DNA of 64,000 nucleotides from Coffea arabica (taxonomy: Eukaryota > Streptophyta > Magnoliopsida > Gentianales > Rubiaceae), in NCBI RefSeq assembly GCF_036785885.1, contig NC_092323.1, forward strand, positions 20,778,501-20,842,500. Reading direction: 5' to 3'. Shown piece after piece: positions 46,826-58,760 of the stretch; position 1 is the stretch's first letter, and each line of letters starts with the position of its first letter. Both the position numbers and the translations under genes were made by a program. A model generated the notes under the pieces. The model was given only the letters and a program-made list of their open reading frames with translations. It was not told where the DNA came from and ran no database searches.

Positions 46826-48500
46826 GATTAGCTATTATTTTTCTCGATTTCCTTTTGTTCCTTTTTTTTCCTATCAATTTTGGATAAGCTTTGCACCAAT
46901 ATATTAAAATTTATGGTTGGTGGGATAAAACCCAACCCCAACATTTATTATTATCTTTATCACATGTATTGTCATGTTGAATTCTTGATATGTCTCTTCT
47001 AATAAATTTCTCTCTCTCTTGATGGCTCATTTTTAATTGACCCTATTAGAATATTTTTCAAATTAAATTTTGAAACGAACATTATCCTTATTATATAACT
47101 TCTATTTATTACAGGCTCAAATACTTTTTCTTTGGAGTTATAGGCATGTCTATCATCGAAGTTTCATTCGAATGAGCGATACATTGGATGGTATGGCGGA
47201 AAAGGGTGTAAGTGAGAGATCCCAAATTTAAGACCTCCTCACCTCCCACTTACCCAAAAAAAAAAATTTATTTATAGTTCTCTGCATAATTTTTACTATA
47301 AATTCTTAGCAATTGTAAGCAAATCCGAAACCTGTCTTATTCAAGTATTGTAGTTTTAAATAATTACATTTGGAAGTATAAAGAATTTTTCATTCCATTG
47401 GAGACGTTTTGAAGTTTGGAGTTTGTAATAATTATGTGGTATAGAGAAATTATATAAAACTTTTTATACATAGAAAATTATACTGTGATATGGTTGAAAA
47501 TCATTTTGCTTACATAAATAATTTATACAAGTTTTTAGAAAACGTTTTTAAAATTTTTCATGGTGACGCTATTGCTTTTTTTTCCCCAGCTTTTTGTTCT
47601 GGATTTAGTTAAATTATTTTTGCCTTTTAGTTATCACAAAGCTAGCGTGAAGAAGCAAAAGAGTTAGACAAAAATATTGTTTATTCCTACATCAAGGGGA
47701 TTGATCACAAAATTCTTAACAAATGAGTCTTAAGTTATATTTATGGAAAGAAAAATATAAGAATGACATGTTTTATTTTATGACGTCGCTTCCAACCAAA
47801 GATATTTGCCTGTGCAAATGCATAGGGTTGAATCTAGTTATCAAACATATATAGACTAAGAGCTTAGGAACTTGCCAAAATGTTTGTGGTTGCGGCTGAT
47901 GTGTCATTTCAGAATTGGCTAAAAAGTTGTCGTCCTCCACGACCTGTGCACGTGACCGGACACTTGCAAATTGGACTGTTCTGTGAGCCACCGAATGTTT
48001 TGCTTGCATGCAACCCACTCAAAAGAGTGACAATAATTGTGCTAGCGTGGTCGTCGGCCACCTATTCAGATGTGATTGGCTTCGTGGTGACGTGGCGCGA
48101 CGTGATTGGTGGCAGCTTTGGTTTTCTTGCATGTGAAAATTTTTTTCCCTTCGTCTTTCCTTCCGTTTTTCCACCAGCTCTACCTTCGCCTTTCTCTTTG
48201 CCTTTCCACCAGCTCTACCCGCTCCAGACGTCCTTCTCTACCCACTCCAAACTACTTCCAGACTGGATTATTCATAGTCAGTTTGCTTGTCTACCCACTC
48301 CAGCCGTACACTTCGTCTGCCGAGTCCTAAGGATTAGGTGCTTGTGATGATGAGACCTGTTTGTTGTCCCCTTATTTTTTCAAGCATATGGATCATGGGG
48401 TGGGCTTGAGGCAACAATTTCCCCAAAGCTCCATTCTTTCCATTCCCTCCCATCCCTGCTTCCTTTTCCCCCTTGTCAAAGTTCATCCGAAGTCGACTAC
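46826..48500. other. Intergenic region; one SINE-like 3' segment and a G-box-rich stretch
   Basis: About 47165-47265 looks like the 3' part of another SINE (tRNA-like GGCGGAAAAGGG, then an A-run), with no TSD found. About 47945-48110 is less AT-rich and has GCACGTGAC and GACGTGGCGCGACGTG, resembling a plant promoter. No adjacent gene could be supported apart from the downstream PHO1 relic. Confidence 0.4.
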
Positions 48501-48561
48501 AGCTTATTCAAAAGATGCTCTTCAAGTATTTTCTGCTCTCTAACAACTATCCTGGAGAAAC

Positions 48562-49110
48562 CAACAACACTCAAAACCCACCATTTTTTGTTCTATTTTT
48601 TCAAGTATGTTGTAGATTTGTTCGTTTATTTTTTCTCATTTTTTTCCTCGTATGCTTTTTTTGGAGCATGGCAAAACAAAAATAAAATTATCGAGAACAA
48701 GTTCTTTGTCAGTGTCACTTTCTCTGGATTTGTTTTATCTTTTGCAGTGAACTCTCTAGCCAGACTCTCACTTAACATTCTGGGAAGGAAGCTCGGTATG
48801 CTTCCTCCAAAAGATGATCTTCTCTCTGAAAAATATTTTGAAACAAACTAACAACACTCAAAACTTCCATTTTTTGTTCCTTTTTTTTACCAGGTATGTT
48901 GTACATTTGTTCGCCCTTTTTTGCCCAATTTTTTTCCAAATTTTTTTTCTTGTATGCTTTATCTGGAACACGATTTTTAAGAGAACAAAATCAACATTAT
49001 CAAGAATATTGCTGGCAAATATCATTTTCTCTAAAATTGTTTGTTTTCCTGTTGCAGTGGACTTCCTAACCAAACTCTCGCTTAGCATTCTAGGACAGAA
49101 GGGAAAAAAG
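48562..49110. repeat. Diverged tandem duplication, ~288-bp unit
   Basis: Copies at 48562-48848 and 48849-49110 share, in order, AACAACACTCAAAAC, CCATTTTTTGTTC, GTATGTTGTA, TTTGTTCG, GTATGCTTT, AACAAA..ATTATC and GCAGTGGACT/GCAGTGAACT followed by ACTCTCGCTTAGCATTCT or its variant. The region is strongly T-rich. Confidence 0.7.
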
Positions 49111-50229
49111 TCAATCTTTTGCACTATAATCAGGTGTTTTGTAAGGATATCCTCTCTTTTATTCTGTATTTTTTTCTTGGCTACGAATGGTATTTTTTTA
49201 GTATTTTTCCCATTTGGTCGTAGTCTGCAGTAGTGGTTATTCGGTCTTGTGTTATTATGATGCATAAAGAAAGAGAGAGAGGTCACAAAGAGGGCTTACT
49301 ATTATTTGAGTTTTTTTTTCTCATAACTCATAAGAAGGACTTACTATTATTTGCATTTTTTTTATTGTTGGGTATAGTAATATTTTAGTCTTTTCAATTT
49401 CATCAATCATTGAAAAGGTAGTACTTTGTAGAGAATTTCTTAAGCCAAAATAACAAAAAGATGCAAGGATTCATCCTATTTTCAGAAAAATTTGTTTTTG
49501 TTCTTTAGTATTTCATCATCTTATTATTGTGTTTTTTACGTGTTATAGGTGCAAACAAATGATTAATGATCCAGTCTTCCGGAAACCAGTCATGAAATCG
49601 GAAAGTTTTTATGTTGAAAACATTGTGCACTATGAATTCTTTTGCTTTTGGGTCTAACTGTCTAAGCATGGTGTTCATTATTGGACAGTGTAATTCTTTG
49701 ATTTTTGCTTTCTAAGTGCTTTACTATTTGAACGTTGCTAACACTACTTTGAATGGTAGATACTGATTTTAAATTAAAGTAGGTAGTTTTTTTTTATTTT
49801 GGATATATTGTTGATAAATGAAGTGATCTTGTCTATGTTTTTTGAGGTTATTGCCAAGGAAAGGAGAAAACAAAAAGCTTGGATGACTTTTATTGTTAAG
49901 CATTAGGGTTACACAAATATGCTAAACTTAATGCTTACTAACTTCTTTATTAAAAGTTCTAATAGTTTTTCTGTTATTGCAGCAAACCATTTTAATTCCT
50001 ATTGCCACTCAAGAGGTTTGATCTATATCTTTTTACTCATTTAGACTTTTTCTTTTTTATCCTATTAAGACAATAAACGAGTTTTCATTTGAGGGATATT
50101 TACTTCACAAGTTTGGGCATACCTGATGTATACATTTTGTGCATTAGGCAAAAGACATGTTTATGGTTTTCGTTCAATTACCACTGTAAGATTCACTGAT
50201 TAATATGAAAGCTGTTTACATTCGTGCAG

Positions 50230-51078
50230 CATGTTCAGCCTACTATTTTCTGCACTTTTTCTTATATGGATGTAACATTTTCATGTGAAGAAAAACCCGT
50301 ATTGATTATAGCTTTATCTTTGAGTGGTCCCCAATAAGAGAACTCAAGTATAGAGATGTGTTTTTGATCTGTACCGCGTCAATGATTGTTGTACTAGGGG
50401 TCTTGTTTGTACATCTATTACTCGTAGCAAAGGGTTATGCTCAAATTCAAGCAATCCCATGCCTTCTATTATTGGTAAACTCTTTAAAATAAAAAATATT
50501 ATAACATGATAATTTAAATAATACTTCTACATTTATAATTTCTCAGATTAGACGCTTCACAATGATGTTTTTCCCATAGGTTTTTCTATTAATGCTGGTG
50601 TGTTCTCTGAACATTATCAATAAATCAATCTACTGCTACTTCTTTTGTGTAATAAAAAATGTCATTTTATCCTCTCTGTACAAGGTCATGCAAGATTTTT
50701 TCATGGCTGATCAACTTTGTAGCTAGGTTAGCTCAACTACATGTGTCTTTTGCAGTGACTTTTCTCATTACTTTAAAAGAGGTTTTGCCACACTTAAAAG
50801 GTCTTGTTTACTATGATTATCTCTGCTATATCTACTGAATTCATCATATCTAAATTGATCAGGGAATGATGCTCAGAAACCTTGAGTATGTAGCTTGCTA
50901 CTATATATCAGGATGCTACAAAACTCAGGACTATGGACTTTGCATGAGGAGCAACAACTATAGAGACTTAGCTTATGCAGTTTCATTCCTTCCTTGTTAT
51001 TGGAGAGCTATCATTTGGTTGAGAGGATTGCAGAGATCACCATCTATTACCAACCAGATTTTGGAGTCACAATTATGA
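50230..51078 (+). pseudogene. PHO1-type phosphate exporter relic, three EXS-domain exons
   Basis: Exon a (50230-50474) reads YFLHFFLYGCNIFM-stop-RKTR, then [16 protein letters not shown] and [11 protein letters not shown]. Exon b (50580-50726) reads [12 protein letters not shown] and [17 protein letters not shown]-stop. Exon c (from 50863) reads [31 protein letters not shown], then loses homology. This is the EXS domain of PHO1 homologs, which export phosphate. Acceptors and donors are still GT-AG and in phase, but TGA replaces TGG (50286-50288) and TAG replaces CAG (50724-50726), and the frame breaks at YWRA. The SPX domain and the last EXS exons are absent. Retained introns rule out a retrocopy; capture by the Helitron ending at 52904, or a decayed gene remnant, are the alternatives. 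Confidence 0.85.
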
Positions 51079-51510
51079 TGATTAGTGGTATTTGTGACTT
51101 CTATTACATTTTTCTTTCTACTCTTCGGCTCTTGGTTCCCTTCTAAGGTAAACAATGAGCTTTTTTTTTTTTTTTCTTGCTATTCTCGAACTGCTTTCTG
51201 CATACCATCTTCTTTTGCTCAATTGTTGGTAAGTAATTAGTTGCTAGAAGATTATTCTTCATTTTTCTAGCTCTTTCTTTTTTTTTTCCTTTACTTTTCT
51301 TCCTTCTGGTGCATCTGTTGAGTGGGTTTAAATTTTTCTTGCTTTTCTAAGACTTTGAAATCCCATTTTTGCCTTTCTTCTGTCAATAACTTTTGCATCA
51401 CTATACCTTTTTTGTATTGTTCGTAGCTTTTTGTTCTGTTTGGATTCTGTCATGAGTTGCTTTGACTATTCTTTTTTATGTTACTGACCTTTAATTTTTT
51501 AGCTTTTTCC

Positions 51511-51540
51511 ATACACACACACACACACACACATATATAT
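51511..51540. repeat. (CA)n(TA)n microsatellite
   Basis: About ten CA units followed by a short TA run. Confidence 0.9.
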
Positions 51541-52872
51541 GTGGTTTGTGCTTGGTTGCATGATGTAGGACATTTGTAGGCATTTTTTAAATTATTTTTG
51601 GGAAAAAATTTAATGTGCAATAATTAGAGTTTTTTAAATATGTTGTTTTCATATCATGCCTGGTGGAATTTCTCTTTTATTTTTTTTATACAGTTTAATA
51701 TGTTCGAATTCTGGTTTATAGATATAATGTAAAGGTTTTTGTTTGTTGATGATTGCTTGGGCTAAATTTTTTTTACTTCTTTGATGTCTAATGTTTTATG
51801 TGACTAGAAATTTAGGAATTTGAAAAATCTAAATGTTTGTTTATCTCCATAGCGCTTAAGTGCCCATAAGTTTTAGTATTTACTAAGTTTCCATAATTCT
51901 GACGTTTTTCTCTCCATTTTCTGCTTTAGAGATTAGTTATTTTAATATTTGCTTTGTTTGCATTGCTAATTTGCTCTTTTCCTCTTATTAAAAAGGAAAA
52001 AAGAAACTATTGACATCACCAAGAGATCTCCCCTCAAATTCTGGTTTTTGACATTGACTTTCTTTTCTTTTCATTTTCTTATTTGGGCTTTTGCTTTGAA
52101 CTCACCGAATTTGTGATGGTTACTCTCATATTGGTAAGCAACTTTGGCCATGATTTTTTTTTTATTTGCTCAAAAGTCACCAATTTTTCTAGATTGAGAA
52201 TGATTCTTCCTTACACTTATCCTATTTCTTTCAGCATGTACAAAGAAATGTAATTTTCGTTTTCTTTTTATTATAAATTTAGCTTACCTTACACAATTAA
52301 ATAAAATTAAAATTAAATAAATGTTTAAGTTTACATGTTCCATCTTATTTGTTTTGCAGATTAAGCGAAACTTGAGTACTGGTTGCTTTTTGTTGAGGTC
52401 AGAGCAAACAATGAAAATTTCTCAACTTTTCTTTTCTTTTTTTTTCCTTTCAATTATGTTATGAATTTGCTATTCCATGTTATAGGAGCCAATATGAGGA
52501 CTTTGTCAAGCTAAAGTGCATGATCATCTATCTTCATTTTTTCTCCTCTAATTTCTTTTATTTCCAGGACAAGTAAATGATTATCCAACTCAATCATGCA
52601 AAAGTTTACGAACAAAACTATCGGTTTCTCCTCAAATATATCTTTCCTTTTTTTTATTTTCTTTTCATTGTATCAAAAAACAAGGGACATCTTAATAATC
52701 TTAGTAATCTATTCATTATATTATCTTGCATTTCCTTAACAAATTATTTATTTTCACTGTTTAATAAAACTACAAAAATTAACCACAAAGATTTAAGTTC
52801 ATTTTTATATAATTTTTCATACTTAATATCTAAATTTGAATAACTGGCCATTTTTTGGCAAGGTTGAAAATT

Positions 52873-52904
52873 ACACCGTGCATCACACGGTGTTCTCCTC
52901 CTAG
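52873..52904 (+). mobile_element. Helitron 3' terminus
   Basis: A perfect 8-bp stem ACACCGTG/CACGGTGT (52873-52880 and 52886-52893) with a CATCA loop lies 7 bp before CTAG (52901-52904). The next base is T, as expected for insertion between A and T. This is the standard 3' end of plant Helitrons (hairpin then CTRR). The 5' end (A|TC...) was not located. No RepHel protein is visible upstream, so the element is presumably non-autonomous and may span much of about 48300-52904, including the PHO1 exons. Confidence 0.85.
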
Positions 52905-55900
52905 TTATTATATAAGAAGAGAGTGGATAGTTATTGTAGCAACCCAATGAATGCTAAATAGCTCTCTTTTAGTTTGACACATGCCATACCCTTCTTTTGA
53001 AGAAGCTATTACATGCCACAATTTTCTTTCGAGGAAGGCATTTCATTTTTTCTTTTGTTCTTTTTTGTCTTTTTTTTTGTTCACCTTATTTCCTTTCTCC
53101 GGCTAAAGACAACTAAACAAATCCTCATATACACTGCAATTTCTTCATTTAGTTTTGACTCTGTACTCCTTTATTTTTTTTGCTTCATCCTAATTGTTTA
53201 CTCTGCTTTTTTCTCTATTGGATTAGTTGATACACTTTCTTTCAATTTTGTTTGTAATTAACCAAATGAATGGTTTGTTGCAGGAGATCAAGGATGGGTT
53301 TGCTATTTCTTTTTTGCTTAGTCCAATAATTATGATTCATGATCTTCTACTCTTAACGTCTCTCTCTAGTATGTACTATTTAATTTTTTTTGGTTATTTT
53401 TTGGCTCCTAATCAGAAACCTTTGTTTATCCCTTTTCTCGCCGTTTCCTCTTTCATTTGGCTTTTTTTCTCTCCCTAAAAGAGGCAAGTTGAAGTTTGTA
53501 TGTGATACTGTGAATACTTTTCCCCCCCAAATATAAAGAAACGTGTTTTTTTTTTCAATTTTATTTATTTTGAAATTACTTTTTGACCTTTTTCATTTTT
53601 GGAAAAAAATTTCCTAATGTTGAGAAAAGGATGGATAGTGATTACATGAAGAATCTTTAGGATGACAATGAAAGAATTGTGACTACTTTCCCCCCATAAA
53701 ATAATGAACGCCATTGTACATATTCATTCCAATTTTAATTTTTTATTTATTAAAATTGTTATTTGATAATAGAGTGACAGTGCAAGAGTGCAGGAGGAGG
53801 AATCTGACAAGTGAAAGTCCAAGGTAAAGGATGATCAGCAAGGAAATGGCGAGGCCTATTGAATTAAAAATTAATCAAAGTCTCTTAATTTATGGATAAT
53901 TAATTATATTTTGATATTTTGATTTATATAAAGTTTCTTAATAGTGAAAAGTGCTTATTTACTGGATAAGGTGGATGGTATGTAAAATAATTATTGGGGC
54001 TAGCAATTAAGGATGTGAAGAAAATATTTCATATCTCTTCATTTTGAATTACTAGCCTGTTTTCATGATAGGTAATTTATTTTCATGGATTTTAATTTTA
54101 GCAATGATAGCCTGAGAATAAAAGAAGTGTAAAATTAGATTTTAGAATCTTTTGCTTAAACTAGTTTTATATGACTTCGTACACTTATCCTTTTTTATTG
54201 CCACTAATGGTTAATAATGTAATTAGAGTTGGAGGTGATTGCTAAGTATGGAACTAGACATATCATCACTATTTGGTTGAAAGAGTTGGTAATATTTTGT
54301 TGATTTAACTAGTTAAAATGATTATGGTTTTCAAAGGATTGCAATTGGTAGTGGAAGTTAGCATTAAGGCTTTCAGCCTAGAGTGTTACTCGACAAAATA
54401 TTATTAGAAAATTCAATTTTGATTAAGAAAATATTTTTTTAATCAAACAAATTGTTGGTTTCAAATTTGTGTATGTCGATTTGGAAACATGGTAATGCAT
54501 ATTTTTATCTAAAATTACTATTTGTATTATAGACCTATTTGGTGAATAATGTTTTCATCTGTTTGTAATGCTATTAGGCAGGATTTAAATGGACGGATTA
54601 ACTCATTTTTTTCTCTCAAAAAGAAATAAAAATGTGCAAGTTTGTGTGTTTTTATTGATGTTGAAGATTGCGACAAGTGTTGGTGGCTTTCTAAGTTTTT
54701 TCTAATTATTAAAGTGCTATAGAAACATTATTATTGCTTTTTGTTTAGTTACAACTAAAAGTATGCTACTATTAAACCGACAATGCACTTATAATGGATT
54801 TGCTTTCTCTTCTTTTTTGATATCATTATGTACACATAATATTGGTTAAAAAATCTTTGTCCAAATCACAATAAATTGGGGGCTAACATCATAAATGGCA
54901 TTTCACTTCATAACAAATTTTAATTATTTTGATACTCAATTTTCTCCTATATTTCTATTCATTATGTAACTAAGCTTTTAAGGGGCTCTACTTGTGCCTT
55001 GCATAGCCATGGTACCTCTCGTGTGTGTGTGTGTGTGTCTATATATATATATATCGAATGATGAAAAGCAAGGTTGAAGTAGACCCCCTAGCTCAGTAAG
55101 ACAACTAAAATGAGTTATGTTTGCCTAAGTCTGTATAGTTTTATATGATCATTGATATAATTTACTAGAAGGAACCAGGTTGTGCAAGTATAGCCTGGGT
55201 TCACCTATAAAATTTTGGCCAAAAATCATCACACTATAATTTGCTTTCAAAGCAAGAGCAATTATACTTGTCAAAAAATGAGCCTAAAAAATAAAGATTA
55301 TATTTAGCGGAATGTTCCAAAAGTTTTCTCCAACTTGCTTATTGTGATGCAATAGTGATACATCTTACTGTATTATACAAGCAAACAACAACAAAGAATT
55401 GAAAGACCAAGCACATGAGAAATGCAAATCAGTTAAATGCTAACATAAATGATATATGCTTCATAAAACTCAAATATCATGCTGTTATAATTATAACTGC
55501 ATAAAATTTCACCACTATTTCTTTTTCAAACAAGACACCATCATGTAAAACTTCCATCCTACAAATTCACAATACAACTTGCAAGAAATTCGAATGGAAG
55601 GCGTTTCAATGCATAAAAAAGGTACAAAAATTTAGTACCAAAGAATTACCATAGCAAGTGCAAGATTCAATGATGCATTGAAAAGGAACTAAAACATCAT
55701 AATTGCAAAATACAAATTTTGCAATTAGATTTAAGACAGATCTCACAAAAGGAGAATCGACTAGTAGAACCAAAATAATGGAAGCTTTAATGAATATCAA
55801 GGAGATCAAACCAAAATAAATAAATACACCATAGTAACAGGATAAAGAGGCAAAAAAAAAGAAAAATGATAAAGGCTAAATAAAATACAGTTAATGAAAA

Positions 55901-56750
55901 AACTTAAGTCCAAATTTGGCAGTGTGAAACAGGGGAAAAATAAGAATAAAAAAATGGAACATATTAGATAGTAAGATTGGTGGAGGTAAAAGGTCTATTG
56001 TCTATATTTCTACTAAAAAAAGAGATGATTATGAATCATGATTTTTGAACAAAGAAAAGAAATATCCATTCTTGCGCAAGAAAAAACATACATTCAGTTA
56101 ATTATAGAGGAAAAAGCAAAAAAAATGCATCGACTGAATGGAAGAAGGAAAGACAGAGAAAAATTAGGATGAAGGAAAAGAAGAAGGGAAAAAGCAAAAT
56201 ACTGGATTAAAGAGTTAAAATTGATGGAGGAAGAAGTGACAGTATAAAGTAGTTGATTGTTGCATTACCTCTCCATGGTTAACAATAATCACCTAAAAAT
56301 GGTAAGATAATAATCTTAGTATAATTAATTATAAAGAAAAAATTTGAAAGGGTAAAATGAAAGATGAAGAAAAAAGAAGGAAATGAGGATTGAAGGTAGA
56401 GGCAAAAAGAGGAAGAAAAAAAGAATTGGGAGGAGAGATGCTTTTGACTTTTGGCTAACCAAAGAAAATAGTAGAGCAAAAATTCAACTAAAAGTGAAAA
56501 CTGCCATTTGTCAAAAGAAGAGGCTACACACAGGGCAAAAAGAGATGTTGCTACAATAATTTCTCTTTCTTTTTAAAGACTCAAAGACGTATAATGAGGG
56601 AGGAAGATAAGCAACATATCATGGAAAATTGTAATGTTGGTTCTTAAAATAATTATGTATTCTTTGGTGAATAGTAAGAGACTAAAAGACACTGTTTATA
56701 AGTAAAGGTTTGGATTTTGACATCTTGTTACTATTTTACTTGAAAGCATT
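52905..56750. other. AT-rich intergenic region
   Basis: T-rich up to about 53500, then AT-rich. A (GT)n(TA)n microsatellite lies at about 55022-55054. No supported gene was found. Confidence 0.5.
55022..55054. repeat. (GT)n(TA)n microsatellite
   Basis: About eight GT units, then CTA and about six TA units. Confidence 0.9.
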
Positions 56751-57599
56751 GTTATAAAACTCCGTCTAGTCCGGAGTTGAATCGATCAATCTAATGAATC
56801 AACCATAAGGTCGAGTCAGGTCACTAATTAGATCAATTAAGTAACAAACTTGTTGATTAGTCAACGATCTGGCAATTCAACCGGTGAACTAGGAAAAAAT
56901 TGTCGGTTGAACCACTAATTTAAAAATTTTATTATTTTTTGTAATTTAAAATATATTATTATATTATATTATATAACTATTGTACAATGTGCGGTTGAAT
57001 CATCCAACCCTATCCGGATCATATTTCGGGCTAAGTTTAATAACTAGACTTAAAAGTTTCATATACAAACTACTTTTGATTGCTTGTCAAATTCTATGGT
57101 AGGATATCTTTTGTTTCCATTTGAATCTTGGGAGTTCTATATGTCTTGTTCTTTTATAGTGGTTTAATTTTCTATATTTACGTGTTGATTGTCGAATTGT
57201 TTAATAGGGTATTTTTTTTCTTGAATTTGTGAAGCCATTATGTTGCAAAATTTTAAACACATAATAGATTTTCTTTATGGGAGAAATGCAGTTTTGATTC
57301 TTAATATTTGATCTGTGTGCCAAACTAATTTCTAATGTTTCAACTAAAATAAATATAATCCTCAAAGTTTCTACTTTTAAATAGATTTAAGACAATTAAC
57401 AGAAATTCAACCATTCTTAACAATTGTAAGATCCAAAAATAACCTGAGAGAGAGAGAGGAAGAGGTGAATTATGTTGAACTAAAAATTATACAATGAAAG
57501 GCAATTTCAACCAATTTTTACCAATGAAATTACCTAAGTGAAAAACACTAAACGAGTAAGATAGTAAGGAAAGGTATTGAAAAAATGGAAAAGTTAGAA

Positions 57600-58016
57600 A
57601 AATTAAACTAAAATTTTTTTGAGGCTTCAATCGCAATATTAAAAAGTACTTATCTAGTAGAGTTTTTAATAAAAGTATTTATTAACTGCTTAAGTGCTTT
57701 TAAATATATTATTTGGAGACATAATTCAATAAGTACTTCTTGTATTGGATGATATGTAATTTGAAAATTTTTAAAAGTATTTATCTCTTTGTTTGGTTCA
57801 TAATATAGGATAAAATGATTAAATTTGATATTTTTTTAAATCACAAAAGCTACTTTAAAAGCACTAAATTTGAATTTTTTCTAAAAGTGCTTTTAACACC
57901 AAAAGCTTTACTCCTAATTTTATGGGATGATATTTACCAAACACTTTAAAAGTACTTTCAGCACTTAAAAGTACTTTTTTACCAAAAGTATTGCAACCCC
58001 AAACGGGGCCTTAGTT
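57600..58016. mobile_element. MITE-like sequence ending CCAAACGGGGCC
   Basis: AT-rich, with many copies of the motif AAAGTACTT/AAGTGCTTTT in both orientations. It ends ACCCCAAACGGGGCC (about 58000-58014), a terminal sequence common to plant hAT-type MITEs. The left end is only weakly complementary, so the start is approximate and no TSD was found. Confidence 0.5.
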
Positions 58017-58385
58017 TGGCCTTCTCGTAAGTTGTGCCTCTAGCACCAGGTTCTTCCTTAATTATTGTTTCAGCAATGTTAGCTCTGATTATCCCCATTA
58101 GTGATTGGTTTGAAGAGCCAATTAAAGGGCCAAAACACTAGTAATTTTATTGCCACAAGATCCTCCTTCTGGCAGTGATGGATTTCTCAATATCGAAAGC
58201 TGCTAAAACTATTGTACATAAATCTAAACATGTATCCTACTTATTGTTAATCCTAGACGCAACCCAATGTTAGGCCATTTATGGTTTCTCTCGGCATATA
58301 ATTTCTCTAAGGTGGCATACTTTCTACATCAACCCATACATGTCGAGCAATAGCTGAAAATAACATAATAAGCAAAAATATTAGA

Positions 58386-58760
58386 GAGATAGCAATATGT
58401 ATTGATCCACTTAGCATAATTTCAAAGTGCACAACTTTATCCAACTGGAATATCTTGGCTCCTCATAATCAATCGACAATCACACAATAATGCTAACTAA
58501 GGTTTTTTTTTTTCTAAATAATCATAAGCAGTTAAAGGCTGAGCAAGAACTAAAAACAAAATCGTAAGCAATAAGAATTACAAAGATAGCAATATGTATT
58601 GATCTACTTAGATCAGTTTCAAAGTGCTCAATTTTGTCCGACTAAAATATCTTAACTCCTCACAATCAATTAGAACATGCTAACTACTTTTTTTTTAACT
58701 CCAAATAATCATGGGAGATTGAAGACCAAGCACATATCTTAATCTTAACACTTCAAAGAG
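58386..58760. repeat. Diverged tandem duplication, ~198-bp unit
   Basis: AGATAGCAATATGTATTGAT starts both copies (58386 and 58584). Both then carry CACTTAG/TACTTAG, TTTCAAAGTGC, ATCTT..CTCCTCA.AATCAAT, TGCTAACTA, a T-run and AATAATCAT in the same order. Confidence 0.75.

Noticed and set aside
47880-48347. 155-codon plus-strand frame near the G-box-rich region
   Set aside because: The translation is Pro/Phe/Ser-biased with no recognisable domain, and a second frame overlaps it in the same T/C-rich sequence.
56760-57050. MITE suggested by CCGG(T)TGAACC-type motifs (similar to about 6330-6420)
   Set aside because: The two regions look alike in style, but I could not define TIRs or TSDs for either.
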